Positions 54,632 to 64,000 of a stretch of 64,000 nt of DNA are shown in pieces; positions within the stretch are counted from its first letter, which is position 1; each line of letters starts with the position of its first letter. The notes under the pieces are model-generated. The model had not been told where the DNA came from. It saw nothing but the letters and a program-made list of their open reading frames with translations, and ran no database searches. A program made the position numbers and the translations under genes. Origin of the DNA: Spongiibacter pelagi (GTDB lineage: Bacteria; Pseudomonadota; Gammaproteobacteria; Pseudomonadales; Spongiibacteraceae); NCBI RefSeq assembly GCF_014705705.1, contig NZ_JACXLD010000006.1, positions 118,923-182,922 on the forward strand, in the 5' to 3' direction.

Positions 54632-57058
54632 ATGGCTGGTGTTCCTGAAACCCTTGAGTTACCACTACTGCCGCTGCGCGATGTAGTCGTTTATCCCCAT
54701 ATGGTTATCCCCCTGTTTGTCGGGCGGGACAAATCAATACGAGCCCTTGAACTGGCGATGGCCAGCGATAAAGAAATTATCCTCGCGGCTCAGAAAAATC
54801 CTGATGTAGACGAGCCCGGAACCGATGATCTGTACGATATCGGTACGGTCGCCAATATCCTGCAATTGCTTAAACTGCCAGACGGCACCGTAAAGGTATT
54901 GGTCGAAGGGGCATATCGGGCCCAGATAGATGCCATTGCAGCCGAGGAAGATTACTTCCGTGCTGATATTCGCGCCCTTGATGAAACTCGCATTCCCTCA
55001 GCGGAAGCCGATGTGATGCTGCGCTCTGCGGTCTCACAATTTGAGAAATTCATTAATCTAAGCAAAAAAATTCCCGCAGAGGTTCTCACCTCGCTTTCCG
55101 GTATTGAAGATCCGGGTCGGCTTGCCGACACCATTGCCGCCCATATGAGTATGGAGCTTGAGCAGAAACAGGCGGTGTTGGAGATGGTCGATGAGCGCGA
55201 GCGTCTCGAGCATTTAATGGCGATGATGGAAGCGGAAATCGACCTGTTTCAGGTGGAAAAACGCATTCGTGGTCGCGTTAAAAAACAAATGGAAAAAAGC
55301 CAGCGCGAGTACTATCTGAATGAGCAAATGAAAGCTATTCAACGCGAGTTGGGCGAAACCGAAGAGGGCGGTAACGAACTCGAAGAATTGGAAAAACGCG
55401 TCAATGATGCGGGCATGAGCAAGGAGGCCTTAGACAAGGCGAGGGCAGAGCTTTCCAAACTGAAAATGATGTCGCCAATGTCGGCAGAGGCTTCAGTAGT
55501 TCGCAGCTATGTTGACTGGTTAGTAAATATTCCTTGGCAGAAGCGCTCACGGGTTAAGCATGATTTAGCGGCTGCCGAAGCGATTCTAAATCAAGACCAT
55601 TACGGGCTGGAAGAAGTTAAAGACCGTATTCTTGAATACCTTGCCGTGCAAAAGCGCGTTAAAAAGGTGAAGGGGCCTGTGCTGTGCTTGGTTGGGCCTC
55701 CAGGCGTGGGTAAAACCTCCTTGGGTGAGTCTATTGCCCGCGCAACTAACCGTAAATTTGTGCGCATGGCGCTAGGTGGTGTGCGTGATGAGGCTGAGGT
55801 GCGTGGTCACCGTCGAACCTATATCGGCTCTATGCCCGGTAAAGTCGTACAGAAAATGTCCAAGGTCGGTGTGCGCAACCCGCTATTTTTGCTGGATGAA
55901 ATTGACAAGATGGGTATGGATCATCGCGGTGATCCTGCTTCGGCCTTGCTTGAGGTATTAGATCCTGAGCAAAACAACTCATTTAATGATCATTATTTAG
56001 AGGTAGATTATGACCTCTCTGATGTGATGTTTATTTGTACCTCCAACTCGCTGAATATTCCGCCGGCGCTGTTGGACCGGATGGAAATTATTCGGATTCC
56101 GGGTTATACCGAAGACGAAAAACTGAATATTGCCAAGCGCTATCTGATTCCTAAACAGCTTAAAAATAATGGCCTAAAGGACAAAGAAGCCGAGGTTACT
56201 GAAGACGCAATTCGCGATGTTATTCGCTACTACACCCGAGAAGCGGGGGTGCGTGGCTTGGAGCGTCAGATTGCCAAAGTGTGTCGTAAAATCGTTAAAA
56301 ACGTGGCCCTCAACAAAGATAATTCCGCCGCCGTGGTGAATGCCGAGAATTTGGAAGAGTACCTCGGTGTGCGTAAATACACCTTTGGCAAAGCGGAAGA
56401 GGAAAACAAAGTTGGACAGGTCACGGGGCTGGCTTGGACGCAAGTGGGTGGTGAGTTACTGACCATTGAAGCGGTGTCCGTGGTGGGCCGTGGTCGTCAT
56501 ATTCAAACCGGCTCGCTTGGCGATGTTATGCAGGAATCGATTCAGGCGGCAATGACAGTAGTCCGCAGCCGCTCGCAGCGTCTCGGTGTGCCTGCGCGTT
56601 ACCACGACAAACACGATATTCATATTCATATGCCAGAAGGGGCAACGCCTAAGGATGGCCCTTCTGCGGGTATTGGTATGTGTACGGCTCTGGTTTCCGT
56701 TATTACCGGTATTCCAGTGCGTTCAGATGTGGCAATGACCGGTGAAATAACACTGCGCGGTCAAGTATTGGCGATTGGTGGTCTTAAAGAAAAATTATTG
56801 GCGGCCCACCGCGGCGGCATTAAGACGGTTATCATTCCCCATGAAAATGAGCGCGATTTAAAAGAAATTCCAGAAAACATCAAAGCCGATCTGGATATTC
56901 GTCCGGTGAAGTGGATTGATGAAGTTTTGACCATTGCCCTTGAGCGCATCCCCGAAGAAATTTCCGAGGAGGCGTATCTAGCCGGTTTGGATGAGGCTCA
57001 AAAAGCACTGGAAAGCAAGGGTGAGGATGCGCCAAGTCGGCGCCCAAGTGCTCACTGA
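54632..57058 (+). CDS. lon: Lon protease
   Basis: 808-aa ATP-dependent serine protease. The N-terminal substrate domain starts [15 protein letters not shown], Walker A is GPPGVGKTS, and the Ser-Lys dyad is in KDGPSAGIG and [13 protein letters not shown]. The start is ATG at 54632 rather than a GTG 30 bases upstream. It carries a heat-shock-type promoter. Confidence 0.98.
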   Translation: MAGVPETLELPLLPLRDVVVYPHMVIPLFVGRDKSIRALELAMASDKEIILAAQKNPDVDEPGTDDLYDIGTVANILQLLKLPDGTVKVLVEGAYRAQIDAIAAEEDYFRADIRALDETRIPSAEADVMLRSAVSQFEKFINLSKKIPAEVLTSLSGIEDPGRLADTIAAHMSMELEQKQAVLEMVDERERLEHLMAMMEAEIDLFQVEKRIRGRVKKQMEKSQREYYLNEQMKAIQRELGETEEGGNELEELEKRVNDAGMSKEALDKARAELSKLKMMSPMSAEASVVRSYVDWLVNIPWQKRSRVKHDLAAAEAILNQDHYGLEEVKDRILEYLAVQKRVKKVKGPVLCLVGPPGVGKTSLGESIARATNRKFVRMALGGVRDEAEVRGHRRTYIGSMPGKVVQKMSKVGVRNPLFLLDEIDKMGMDHRGDPASALLEVLDPEQNNSFNDHYLEVDYDLSDVMFICTSNSLNIPPALLDRMEIIRIPGYTEDEKLNIAKRYLIPKQLKNNGLKDKEAEVTEDAIRDVIRYYTREAGVRGLERQIAKVCRKIVKNVALNKDNSAAVVNAENLEEYLGVRKYTFGKAEEENKVGQVTGLAWTQVGGELLTIEAVSVVGRGRHIQTGSLGDVMQESIQAAMTVVRSRSQRLGVPARYHDKHDIHIHMPEGATPKDGPSAGIGMCTALVSVITGIPVRSDVAMTGEITLRGQVLAIGGLKEKLLAAHRGGIKTVIIPHENERDLKEIPENIKADLDIRPVKWIDEVLTIALERIPEEISEEAYLAGLDEAQKALESKGEDAPSRRPSAH

Positions 57059-57070
57059 TTAAGCGTTGAC

Positions 57071-57116
57071 AAGTGGCGGAAACGCCCGGTTTCTGCCACT
57101 TTATCGCTCATTTTTT
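57071..57116 (+). terminator. Terminator-like hairpin after lon
   Basis: Arms at 57071-57083 and 57089-57101 (13 bases, one mismatch) with a 5-base loop. The T-run comes only after nine more bases, so termination may be partial. Confidence 0.55.
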
Positions 57117-57166
57117 TTAATTTCGGAATTCTTTTAAAGAATACAAAAGTCAAGGGCGAAGATTTC

Positions 57167-57195
57167 TTGACCGCCTATAGCCCAATTGGTATAAA
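57167..57195 (+). promoter_or_regulatory. Promoter of hupB
   Basis: TTGACC (57167-57172), a 17-base spacer and TATAAA (57190-57195), giving a leader of about 95 bases. Confidence 0.72.
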
Positions 57196-57298
57196 TCACC
57201 CTCTCCGAGGTTGGCCCTCTACCGAAAGCATAGGTGTAAAAGGTCTAAGTCTCTTTTTTAAAAGTAGTGTGATAACAATTTTCAAGGGGAAGGACATA

Positions 57299-57571
57299 GT
57301 GAATAAGTCTGAATTGGTTGATGCAATTGCCGAAGCGGCAGATCTGTCTAAAGCTTCTGCTGGTCGTGCTCTGGACGCCGTAGTTGAAGCAATTACTGGT
57401 GCTCTGAAAGCCGACGATTCTGTTTCTCTGGTAGGTTTTGGTACTTTCAGTGTTAAAGAGCGTGCTGCTCGCACTGGTCGCAATCCTCAAACTGGCCAGC
57501 CTATCGAAATCGCGGCGGCAAAAATCCCTAGCTTTAAAGCGGGTAAAGCGCTGAAAGACGCTTGCAACTAA
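57299..57571 (+). CDS. hupB: DNA-binding protein HU-beta
   Basis: 90-aa nucleoid protein that bends DNA. It starts [11 protein letters not shown] with GTG at 57299, preceded by AGGGGAAGGA, and has the [21 protein letters not shown] arm (broken: VGFGTF and RTGRNPQTG). It follows lon and precedes ppiD, the standard order. Confidence 0.97.
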   Translation: MNKSELVDAIAEAADLSKASAGRALDAVVEAITGALKADDSVSLVGFGTFSVKERAARTGRNPQTGQPIEIAAAKIPSFKAGKALKDACN

Positions 57572-57654
57572 GGCCCGATTTTAGGCGCCATCAGGTTGTA
57601 AGTGCTTAGCGTTTAAGTACGACATACCGAGGTAGTTCGTTACCTCACAGAAAG

Positions 57655-57678
57655 GCGCATCGCGAGATGCGCTTTTTT
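57655..57678 (+). terminator. Terminator after hupB
   Basis: GCGCATC (57655-57661) pairs with GATGCGC (57666-57672) around a GCGA loop, followed by T. Confidence 0.88.
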
Positions 57679-57701
57679 ATTTTTTACTGGACACTTTATT
57701 C

Positions 57702-59582
57702 ATGCTGCAGAATATCCGCGACAATATCCAAGGCACGGCTGCTAAGGTGGTTATTGCGCTTATCGTTGTTCCTTTCGCTCTTTTTGGTATCGATAGTCTG
57801 TTCAATACCTCCTCCCAAACACCGGCAGCGGTGGTGAATGGCGAAAAGATTTCTCAACAGGCTTTGGCACAAGCCGTTGCGCTGCAAAAGCGCCGCTTGC
57901 TTAACATGATGGGCGATAATATTGATCCCTCAATGTTGGATGACAGCCTGTTGCGTCAACCCGCTCTAGATGCGCTCATCAAGCAACAATTATTACTGCA
58001 AGTTGCTGACGAGGCCGGAATGACGGTTTCCAATCAGCAGCTCAATAACTTGATTGTGACCATGCCCCAGTTTATGGAGGACGGTCGTTTCTCCCAGCAG
58101 CGCTACGAGCAAATTTTGCGCTTCCAGGGTTATAGCAGCGCGTTCTTCAAGCAAATGTTGCGCTCTGATCTGACTGTACAGCAGGTTTCTGATGCGATTG
58201 CTGGCAGTAGTTTTGTGACTGAGGCACAGCTACAACAGGCGGCTAAATTGCTGCACGAAACTCGTGATTTTCAATACATCACTGTGCCTCTGGCACCCAT
58301 TGAGTCTGGTTTAAAAGTCAGCGACGCAGAGGTTTCTACTTGGTATCAGGCCAATAGCCAGCAATACCTGAGTGATGAAAAAGTACGTTTCTCTTATATC
58401 GAGCTGGATGAGGCGCAATTTATCGAGCCGGTTTCTGAGCAAGATATCGAGCGCGAATATCAAAGCGTTATCGAATCTTCTCAAGTGAAAACCGAGCGCG
58501 AAGTCGCGCATATCCTGTTTGAACAGCAGGATGGTGAATCGGCAGAAGCTTTGGCGGCGCGTATTGCCAAAGTTCAAGCCGAGTTGGCTGGCGGTGCTGA
58601 CTTCGCAGCGCTGGCTAAAGCAAATTCAAGTGACCTCGGTTCGGCAGAGGAAGGTGGCGTACTGGGTTTTACCAGCGGCGATAGTTTCCCCGAGAGCTTC
58701 GAAGCCGCGCTACTAGATTTAAATGTGGGCGATGTTTCTGCTCCTGTTGTGACCGATGCCGGCACCCACCTGATCAAGCTCCTAAGTGTGCGTGAGCCTG
58801 AATTACCAAGCCTGGCCGAGATGCGCGATGAAATTAAAGCGCGTTTAGAACACCAAAACGCCCAGCCAAAATTGATTGCTGCAGTAGAAGAGCTTCGCGA
58901 CCTTGTGTTTAACGCGGAAGGTCTCGTAATGCCGGCGAAGGAGCTGGGTCTAGAAGTACAGCAGTCTTCAGTTTTGTCACGCTCAGAGACTTCCGGGTTG
59001 TTTGCGCATGAGTCCGTTCGCAAAGCGGCGTTTAACGCTGAATTGCGCGAGCAAAAATTAAATAGCGAAGTATTGGAATTAAGCGAAGGCCAATACCTCG
59101 TATTACACGTTGATGAGTATCAGGCTCCTGAAGCTTTACCGCTTGAACAAGTGCGTGAGCAAATTGTCAAAGCGATTAAACGCGATAATGCGTTTCGTTT
59201 GGCAGAAGAAAAAGCCAAGTCATTGGCAGAAAAGTTGGCTGCGGGCCAGTCTGCGGAAAAACTGGCGAAGGACGAAGTCCTGAGTTGGGAAGCGGTGATC
59301 GATGCTAAACGCAATAAACTAGGTGTGGATAGCAACCTGCTGAAGAAAGTCTTTAGCATGACTAAGCCTCTAGCAGATGCGCACAGCGTGGCGACCTTGA
59401 AACAGGATAATGGTGACTGGGTGGCGGTGAGCTTGATCGATGTTGAGCCCGGCCAGCTTCAAAGCATTGACGGTACTGTGCGTAAGGAATTGCAAAATAC
59501 GCTGGCCAATAGCCAGGCCTCTAAGCAATTTTCAGCCTACTTCAATAGCCTTTGGAGCAATGCTGAGGTCAAGATTAATTAA
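57702..59582 (+). CDS. ppiD: Peptidyl-prolyl cis-trans isomerase D
   Basis: 626-aa periplasmic folding factor anchored by one N-terminal membrane segment (about residues 16-32, VVIALIVVPFALFGIDS). A SurA-like N domain follows, then a parvulin domain at about 265-365 (REVAHILFE, SDLGSAEEGGVLGF). It acts on outer-membrane proteins emerging from the Sec translocon. Confidence 0.95.
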   Translation: MLQNIRDNIQGTAAKVVIALIVVPFALFGIDSLFNTSSQTPAAVVNGEKISQQALAQAVALQKRRLLNMMGDNIDPSMLDDSLLRQPALDALIKQQLLLQVADEAGMTVSNQQLNNLIVTMPQFMEDGRFSQQRYEQILRFQGYSSAFFKQMLRSDLTVQQVSDAIAGSSFVTEAQLQQAAKLLHETRDFQYITVPLAPIESGLKVSDAEVSTWYQANSQQYLSDEKVRFSYIELDEAQFIEPVSEQDIEREYQSVIESSQVKTEREVAHILFEQQDGESAEALAARIAKVQAELAGGADFAALAKANSSDLGSAEEGGVLGFTSGDSFPESFEAALLDLNVGDVSAPVVTDAGTHLIKLLSVREPELPSLAEMRDEIKARLEHQNAQPKLIAAVEELRDLVFNAEGLVMPAKELGLEVQQSSVLSRSETSGLFAHESVRKAAFNAELREQKLNSEVLELSEGQYLVLHVDEYQAPEALPLEQVREQIVKAIKRDNAFRLAEEKAKSLAEKLAAGQSAEKLAKDEVLSWEAVIDAKRNKLGVDSNLLKKVFSMTKPLADAHSVATLKQDNGDWVAVSLIDVEPGQLQSIDGTVRKELQNTLANSQASKQFSAYFNSLWSNAEVKIN

Positions 59583-59620
59583 AAGACTGCCCAAGGAGGG
59601 GTGGTCAAAGGATAACAATA

Positions 59621-60445
59621 ATGAACGTCACAACTATGGACCGCTTTTTTCTGCAAGCTGGGCAGGTCGACCTCTGGTTTTTCAGTACCGATGACCCTCG
59701 ATTACAACGGGAGTTAGCCGAGCATAAGGCTCTGCTTTCTTCCGAAGAACAGGCCCAGAGCGATCAGCTACTCAATCCCTTACAGCATCGTGATTTTATT
59801 TTGAACCGTGCCATGCTGCGCAGCGTGTTAGCGGTATATGGGGATTTTACTCCGCAAACCGTGGATTTTTCGGTTAATCAATTTGGTAAGCCACAACTCG
59901 GTGACAGCTCGGCAAGGGCGTTACGTGAGGCGGCTGGGCACGATTTGCATTTTAATACGGCCTACAGTGCGGGTATTAGTATTTGCGCCGTCGCGCGCGA
60001 CGATGTTGGGGTGGATATTGAAAGCCATCCCGATAGTGCCGGTATGCTGGCTGCGGCCGATGATTATTTATCAAAGGCTGAGCTACAAGCGTTACGTGCA
60101 CAGCCTGAGGCGGGGCAGCTTGCGCAGTTTTTCCGTTACTGGACCTTAAAAGAAGCGTGGTTAAAAGCCCGTGGAGAAGGCTTGTCGGTATCATTGCAAG
60201 ATTTTTCTATGCTGCTGGATGGCGAGCAAATTGGATTTGATGGTCCAGATAAAGATCTTTGGCAATTTCGCTTGCTAGGACAGAACGACAGCCACACGGC
60301 AGCGCTGGCATTGAAAGGTGAGCTTGCTAATATCCGCTGTTTTCAAGCCAGCTCCTTTGCTGAAATTAGAACATTAAACTCTACCGAAGAGGCGATTGAC
60401 GCCTTGAGTCGTGTTCACTCGCAATTTATCGCCCGTCGGGCTTAA
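59621..60445 (+). CDS. 4'-phosphopantetheinyl transferase, Sfp type
   Basis: 274-aa enzyme that installs phosphopantetheine on carrier proteins. The Mg-binding Asp and Glu are in VGVDIESH and the second signature is YWTLKEAWLKARGEGL. Sfp-type enzymes usually serve polyketide or nonribosomal carriers but can also serve ACP. AAAGGA eight bases upstream supports the start. No such synthase is in the window. Confidence 0.92.
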   Translation: MNVTTMDRFFLQAGQVDLWFFSTDDPRLQRELAEHKALLSSEEQAQSDQLLNPLQHRDFILNRAMLRSVLAVYGDFTPQTVDFSVNQFGKPQLGDSSARALREAAGHDLHFNTAYSAGISICAVARDDVGVDIESHPDSAGMLAAADDYLSKAELQALRAQPEAGQLAQFFRYWTLKEAWLKARGEGLSVSLQDFSMLLDGEQIGFDGPDKDLWQFRLLGQNDSHTAALALKGELANIRCFQASSFAEIRTLNSTEEAIDALSRVHSQFIARRA

Positions 60446-60464
60446 TGGCAGGCTAGTCCTGCCA
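60446..60464. other. Hairpin after the phosphopantetheinyl transferase gene
   Basis: TGGCAGG pairs with CCTGCCA around a 5-base loop. No T-run follows, so it is not a clear terminator; it may stabilise the mRNA end. Confidence 0.45.
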
Positions 60465-60516
60465 ATTCTCATATCTTCTATCCGTAAGTCTAGCGTCAAA
60501 CTAGGAGTGCTATATC

Positions 60517-61695
60517 GTGTACAAAATTCTGACCTTTAACCAAATCGCTGTGGTGGGTCTTGAGCGTTTTCCCCGTGATCGTTTTGAAATCGCCAGTGAA
60601 TTTGCCAGCCCAGATGCCATTTTGCTGCGTAGTCACAAGCTCGCTGCTGAGGAAATTTCACCCTCTGTGAAAGCGATTGGCCGTGCCGGAGCCGGCACCA
60701 ACAATATTCCAGTTGGGCACTGTACTGAGCGCGGTATTCCCGTTTTCAATAGCCCCGGCGCCAACGCCAATGCGGTAAAAGAATTGGTCATTGCCGGCCT
60801 AAGCTTGGGGTCGCGTGGCATTCTGCCCGGTATTGAATATGTGAAAAGCCTTGGCGACATGCAGGATGGCGCCGAGCTTTCCAAGTTGTTGGAAAAAGAG
60901 AAAAAGCGTTTTAAAGGCAATGAGCTTAGCGGAAAAACACTAGGTATTGTTGGTCTTGGCGCTATTGGTTCAATGATTGCTCGTGCGGCCTTGGATTTAG
61001 GTATGTCAGTGATAGGCTACGATCCGGCTCTTTCAGTCGACGCCGCATGGCGCCTGCCTAGCTCAGTGCAGCGTATGGAAAATATCAGCAGCTTATTTGC
61101 GCGCGCTGATTACATTACCTTGCATCTGCCGGTGTTGGATTCGACACGCGGTTTGGTGAATGCCGATTTGCTGGCGAACTGTAAGCCAAGTGCTTGTTTG
61201 TTGAACTTCGCGCGGGAAGAAATTGTGGATGTGGCCGCTGTGGAAAGCGCGCTGGATAGCGGCAAACTGCGTCAATTTATTACTGACTTCCCCACGCCGA
61301 ACTTAATTGCAAGAACCGGTGGTGACGTGATTCTGATGCCGCATATTGGCGCCAGCACCGATGAAGCAGAAGATAATTGCGCGGTCATGGCCTCTGAGCA
61401 ATTGGTCGATTTTCTGGAGAACGGGAATATCCGCAATTCAGTGAACTTCCCGGCCTTGTATCTTGAGCGCAGTGGTGCCGCGCGTTTGGCGATCAGCAAC
61501 CGTAATGTGCCAAAAATCCTCAGTAGTGTGTTGGATATTTTGGCTGATGCCGATATTAATATTCACGATATGCTGAATAAAAGCCGCGAAGAAATTGCCT
61601 ATAATTTGATAGATCTAGACGCGAAACCGGATACTGCATTACTGGATAAAATTCGCGGCTTGGATGGCGTGGTCAATGTACGATTGATCGCCTGA
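60517..61695 (+). CDS. serA: D-3-phosphoglycerate dehydrogenase-like (SerA, ACT domain)
   Basis: 392-aa D-2-hydroxyacid dehydrogenase with a C-terminal ACT domain (about residues 320-392), the layout of short SerA enzymes that start serine synthesis. The NAD motif is VGLGAIGSMIA, the catalytic Arg is in NFAREEIVD and the His in MPHIGAST. The GTG start has AGGAG upstream. The alternative is a related 2-hydroxyacid dehydrogenase. Confidence 0.87.
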   Translation: MYKILTFNQIAVVGLERFPRDRFEIASEFASPDAILLRSHKLAAEEISPSVKAIGRAGAGTNNIPVGHCTERGIPVFNSPGANANAVKELVIAGLSLGSRGILPGIEYVKSLGDMQDGAELSKLLEKEKKRFKGNELSGKTLGIVGLGAIGSMIARAALDLGMSVIGYDPALSVDAAWRLPSSVQRMENISSLFARADYITLHLPVLDSTRGLVNADLLANCKPSACLLNFAREEIVDVAAVESALDSGKLRQFITDFPTPNLIARTGGDVILMPHIGASTDEAEDNCAVMASEQLVDFLENGNIRNSVNFPALYLERSGAARLAISNRNVPKILSSVLDILADADINIHDMLNKSREEIAYNLIDLDAKPDTALLDKIRGLDGVVNVRLIA

Positions 61696-61723
61696 GCTCA
61701 TTGAGCAGACGCGGGAGGCAGAC

Positions 61724-62257
61724 ATGACTGCGCTCGACGACATAGAAAAATTATTAGCCACGCACAAGGGGCGCCCTCCCATCGAGAAATGGCACCCTGC
61801 GCTGAGTGGTGATATTGATATTCAGATCCTTGCGGATGGTCGTTGGATACATGAAGGTGGAGAAATTCGCCGGCATGAGTTGGTCAAACTGTTTGCCTCC
61901 ATATTGCGGCGCGAGGAAGACGGTGAGTATTATCTGCTTACGCCAGTAGAAAAGTGGCGTATTCGTGTCGACGATCTTCCCTTGCTCATTACCGACTATA
62001 TTCGCTCTGAAGAGGCCAATAATCGCCTATTGGTTAAGACCAATGTCGACACCTGGTACGAGCTGAATAGCACTCATCAACTGCTTGTTGAAACCGATGA
62101 GAGTGGTCAGCCACAACCTTCTGTTGTTCTTGAACACGGCTTAGCGGCGAGAGTGAATCGCGCTTGTTTCTATCGGCTTGTCGAAGAGGCGGTAGAGCAT
62201 AATGGGCAATGTGTATTGCAAACGTCTGGCGGCGATTTCGTGCTTGGGGATTTGTAA
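61724..62257 (+). CDS. DUF1285 family protein
   Basis: 177-aa protein of the DUF1285 family, of unknown function. It has PPIEKWHPALSGDIDIQI, DGRWIHEGGEIRRHELV and EYYLLTPVEKWRIRVDD, all conserved. GGAGG six bases upstream supports the ATG. It follows serA by 28 bases. Confidence 0.87.
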   Translation: MTALDDIEKLLATHKGRPPIEKWHPALSGDIDIQILADGRWIHEGGEIRRHELVKLFASILRREEDGEYYLLTPVEKWRIRVDDLPLLITDYIRSEEANNRLLVKTNVDTWYELNSTHQLLVETDESGQPQPSVVLEHGLAARVNRACFYRLVEEAVEHNGQCVLQTSGGDFVLGDL

Positions 62258-62298
62258 ACTTAAGGGTAATCAGCGGTAAATAAAGTCAGCAGTAAATG

Positions 62299-62325
62299 AA
62301 AAGGCAGCCACGGCTGCCTTTTTGT
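62299..62325. terminator. Bidirectional terminator after DUF1285 gene
   Basis: AAAAGGCAGC pairs with GCTGCCTTTTT around a 4-base loop. A-run and T-run on the two sides let it end the convergent gene at 62353 too. Confidence 0.88.
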
Positions 62326-62352
62326 TTTTCTCAAAGAGAAAAAGTGTCGCGC

Positions 62353-62907
62353 TTATGCCGCAGGTGATTTTTTGGCTGGTGCTTTTTTAGCAGGTGCCTT
62401 CTTTGCAGGCGCTTTTTTAGCTGCGGCTTTTTTAGGGGCCGCTTTTTTAGCTGGTGCTTTTTTAGCAGGAGCCTTCTTTGCAGGCGTTTTTTTAGCTGCG
62501 GGCTTTTTGTTGGTTTTTTCAAAATCCTTAGCGGCAGTTTGAGCAGCTTTTGCTAAGGCTTTGGCGCGTTTGTAGTCTTCTTTCAGATCGTTGAGTTGGT
62601 CTTTGGCCATAATGATAACGGCGCGGGCATCCACTTCTAGATCTTTCGCCATTTCCACGGCGGAATGGGCTTTATCCAGTTGTGTTTTAATGCGGGCATC
62701 CATTTTCGCCTTGGCTTTTTGTTGCAGATCTTTAAGGCGGGTCTGTTCGGACTTCAGTTTGTCTTTGGCTTTTTCTGCCTGTGTTTTTGCTTTTTCTAGC
62801 GCTTTGTCTGCGTCAGACATAAGGCGTTCGCGCAGCTTTTCTAGTTTATCTTCTAATGCTGCAATTTCTTTGTTAATCATTGCAACAGGATCCATTTTGC
62901 TAGCCAT
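62353..62907 (-). CDS. AlgP/histone H1-like protein with KPAAK repeat tail
   Basis: 184-aa protein with an N-terminal coiled-coil-like region (about residues 12-125, rich in Ala, Lys, Asp, Glu, e.g. [11 protein letters not shown]) and a basic tail (about 131-184) of [10 protein letters not shown] repeats resembling histone H1. It is like Pseudomonas AlgP, which affects alginate gene expression, but no alginate genes are here. Nucleoid binding is inference. GAGG upstream supports the start. Confidence 0.85.
   Translation of the reverse strand: MASKMDPVAMINKEIAALEDKLEKLRERLMSDADKALEKAKTQAEKAKDKLKSEQTRLKDLQQKAKAKMDARIKTQLDKAHSAVEMAKDLEVDARAVIIMAKDQLNDLKEDYKRAKALAKAAQTAAKDFEKTNKKPAAKKTPAKKAPAKKAPAKKAAPKKAAAKKAPAKKAPAKKAPAKKSPAA
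62376..62507. repeat. Degenerate Lys-Pro-Ala coding repeats
   Basis: Short tandem units such as GCTTTTTTAGC and its variants encode the KKAPA repeats of the tail on the minus strand. Their length can change without breaking the frame. Confidence 0.75.
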
Positions 62908-63057
62908 GGTATCGACCTCAATAATCTCGGCCAGGAATCCTGGCGCGTTAAAAAGAAAGTACTACCTTCGTTCAAATTTTGTCCAGTTACAGACAGAACC
63001 TAACATAGCAAAATTTGCGATAATAAAAAGGGACTTTTGCAAACAAAGGTGAAAAAG

Positions 63058-63357
63058 ATGCAAAAAGGCGATGAATTGCAACAAGAAAAAATTGAAGCGG
63101 CGGTTTTTCGCCGACTGCTTTCCCATCTGGATTCCAGAAAAGATGTGCAGAATATTGAGCTGATGAACCTCGCGGGATTTTGTCGCAACTGCTTGTCAAA
63201 GTGGTATGCTGCCGCAGCTGAGGAAGTTGGCGTCAGTGTTGATTACGATCAGGCTCGGGAGCGGATATATGGCATGCCGTATTCAGAGTGGAAGGATTTG
63301 TATCAGAAAGAAGCCAGTCCAGATCAACTGGCTAAATTTGATCAACAGCAAAAATAA
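63058..63357 (+). CDS. DUF1244 family protein
   Basis: 99-aa protein of the DUF1244 family, function unknown. The signature is GFCRNCLSKWYAAAAEEVGV followed by YGMPYSEWKDLYQKEAS (broken: YGMPYSEWK and YQKEAS). ATG at 63058 has AGG upstream; an earlier TTG is possible. It is divergent from the AlgP-like gene. Confidence 0.9.
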   Translation: MQKGDELQQEKIEAAVFRRLLSHLDSRKDVQNIELMNLAGFCRNCLSKWYAAAAEEVGVSVDYDQARERIYGMPYSEWKDLYQKEASPDQLAKFDQQQK

Positions 63358-63379
63358 AAAAAGCTAAAGCTGGGCTTCC

Positions 63380-63781
63380 CTAGAGCGCGCCATTGGGAAT
63401 AAATCGATTTTCACTATTGGCGCGCAGCCACAATAGCTCTTCTCGAGTTAGCTTCTCTCCACGCTGGCGTAAAACCCGGTTGATCCAGATAACCGGTGAT
63501 TGATCGCCAGCATCCCAACCTGAAATTCGCCATTCGGCCACGGCAAAAAAGCGCATCAGTGTGCGCAGCTCATCATTGCTAAATGAGGCTACTGCTTGTT
63601 GCCAGTGTTCCGGTGAGAAGCGCATAAACGCGCTGTACTGCTGTTGTTCTGCTTCGGTAAAAGGCGAGGGCAGTGCCGCCAGTGCAGCATCGCCACTTAG
63701 GCTAAGGCAACGGCGCAACCATTCCGGTTCAATTTCCAGTTTTGCTTTTTCGTTTTCTGGGGTCCAGCTGCCGATACTCAT
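63380..63781 (-). CDS. Conserved-looking hypothetical protein
   Basis: 133-aa helical protein, Trp- and Glu-rich, that I do not recognise. It contains WLRRCLSLSGDAALAALP, WQQAVASFSNDELRTLMRFFAVAEW and EELLWLRANSENRFIP. The start MSIGSW at 63781 has AGGTAACA upstream; an earlier Met at 63859 is less likely. It is convergent with the DUF1244 gene. Confidence 0.7.
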   Translation of the reverse strand: MSIGSWTPENEKAKLEIEPEWLRRCLSLSGDAALAALPSPFTEAEQQQYSAFMRFSPEHWQQAVASFSNDELRTLMRFFAVAEWRISGWDAGDQSPVIWINRVLRQRGEKLTREELLWLRANSENRFIPNGAL

Positions 63782-63849
63782 TGTTACCTGTTCCTTTTTC
63801 AATTCGCTGGCAAGTATAACTGAAAGCATATTGGTGGTTCGCTTGATTT

Positions 63850-63909
63850 TTAGGGCCAAAACAAATACTGTTTATGTATAAGGGGTATCCATTTAGCTCC
63901 ACCTCTCAT
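63850..63909 (-). CDS. Possible 19-residue ORF after a strong ribosome-binding site
   Basis: ATG immediately after the TAA of the partial gene, with a perfect AAGGAGG five bases upstream; the product would be 19 residues ending LFWP. The ribosome-binding site lies inside the upstream coding sequence and may be chance. Confidence 0.2.
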   Translation of the reverse strand: MRGGAKWIPLIHKQYLFWP

Positions 63910-64000
63910 TTATTCCTCCTTAGCCTTCCTCACAACGACGTTCTCGTAAGTCACCGGTTCAGTTGCAACAGCCTGCTGCAACAATCGGTAAAACAACATC
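63910..64000 (-). CDS. C-terminal end of an unidentified protein, cut by the window edge
   Basis: Minus-strand frame open from the window end to a TAA at 63910-63912. The visible 30 residues include LLQQAVATEPVTYENVVV and end KAKEE. It resembles a real protein tail but is too short to identify. Confidence 0.5.
   Translation of the reverse strand, partial: MLFYRLLQQAVATEPVTYENVVVRKAKEE

Noticed and set aside
62331..62522. Minus-strand Lys/Arg/Leu-rich frame
   Set aside because: It is another frame of the KAPA repeat tail of the gene at 62353-62907.

Overview
The window is a chromosomal segment of a gammaproteobacterium. The gene orders maf/yceD-rpmF-plsX-fabD-fabG-acpP-fabF-pabC-mltG-tmk-holB-pilZ-tatD and tig-clpP-clpX-lon-hupB-ppiD, the divergent rne/rluC pair, fadBA, and a BAX-inhibitor/tusDCB block are all familiar from Pseudomonas-like and Cellvibrio/Spongiibacter-like marine genomes. 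Base composition is moderate (about half GC by eye), which fits the marine Cellvibrionales side better than Pseudomonas. That placement is inference. Most of the window is conserved housekeeping DNA with one small accessory patch.

Layout. 1-6.4 kb: the 3' part of a thiolase, folE, prmB, aroC, an MFS transporter, two small unknown genes and gcvR. 6.5-7.9 kb: yheU, tusA and a higBA toxin-antitoxin pair with twin operators. 7.9-16.4 kb: an unknown conserved protein, a gamma-glutamylcyclotransferase-like protein, epmC, a 5'-3' exonuclease, pdxB, a COG3199 NAD-kinase-like protein, an RlmI/K-like methyltransferase, alaA, msrB, and a tRNA-Glu/tRNA-Glu/tRNA-Gly operon with clear promoter and terminator. 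16.4-25.9 kb: a PA2817-like protein, an ABC-2 exporter pair, queF, small unknown genes, a type-2 dUTPase, a protein with duplicated N-terminal modules and a putative nuclease C-terminus, phhB, trmA, ybiB, tusBCD and a BAX-inhibitor family protein. 26.2-28.6 kb: tRNA-Lys, then a patch with an HTH regulator, an IS110-family transposase and gene fragments, bounded by two near-identical terminators, then tRNA-Ser. 28.7-45.9 kb: rne, rluC, a HAD phosphatase, maf, and the fatty-acid-synthesis cluster through tatD, then a lone gcvT. 46-50.8 kb: a cytosolic GH84-type hexosaminidase, fadBA and tRNA-Leu. 50.9-59.6 kb: the protein quality control cluster. 59.6-64 kb: a phosphopantetheinyl transferase, a SerA-type dehydrogenase, a DUF1285 protein, an AlgP/histone-H1-like protein, a DUF1244 protein and two minus-strand genes at the edge.

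How the parts fit. plsX, fabD, fabG, acpP and fabF supply acyl chains on ACP; the phosphopantetheinyl transferase at 59.6 kb could activate carrier proteins; fadBA does the reverse, degrading fatty acids. tig, ClpXP, Lon and PpiD form a folding and proteolysis set, and lon and clpX each carry an upstream sequence resembling a sigma-32 promoter with the same 14-base spacer. tusA and tusBCD belong to the sulfur relay for 2-thiouridine in tRNA, and queF, trmA, rluC and prmB add further modifications to the translation machinery.

I did not find a clear large new system. The most interesting points are the duplicated-domain nuclease-like protein at 20.9 kb, the IS110 patch bounded by duplicated terminators, the symmetric operators in front of higBA, fadB and lon, and the cytosolic GH84-like enzyme next to gcvT.
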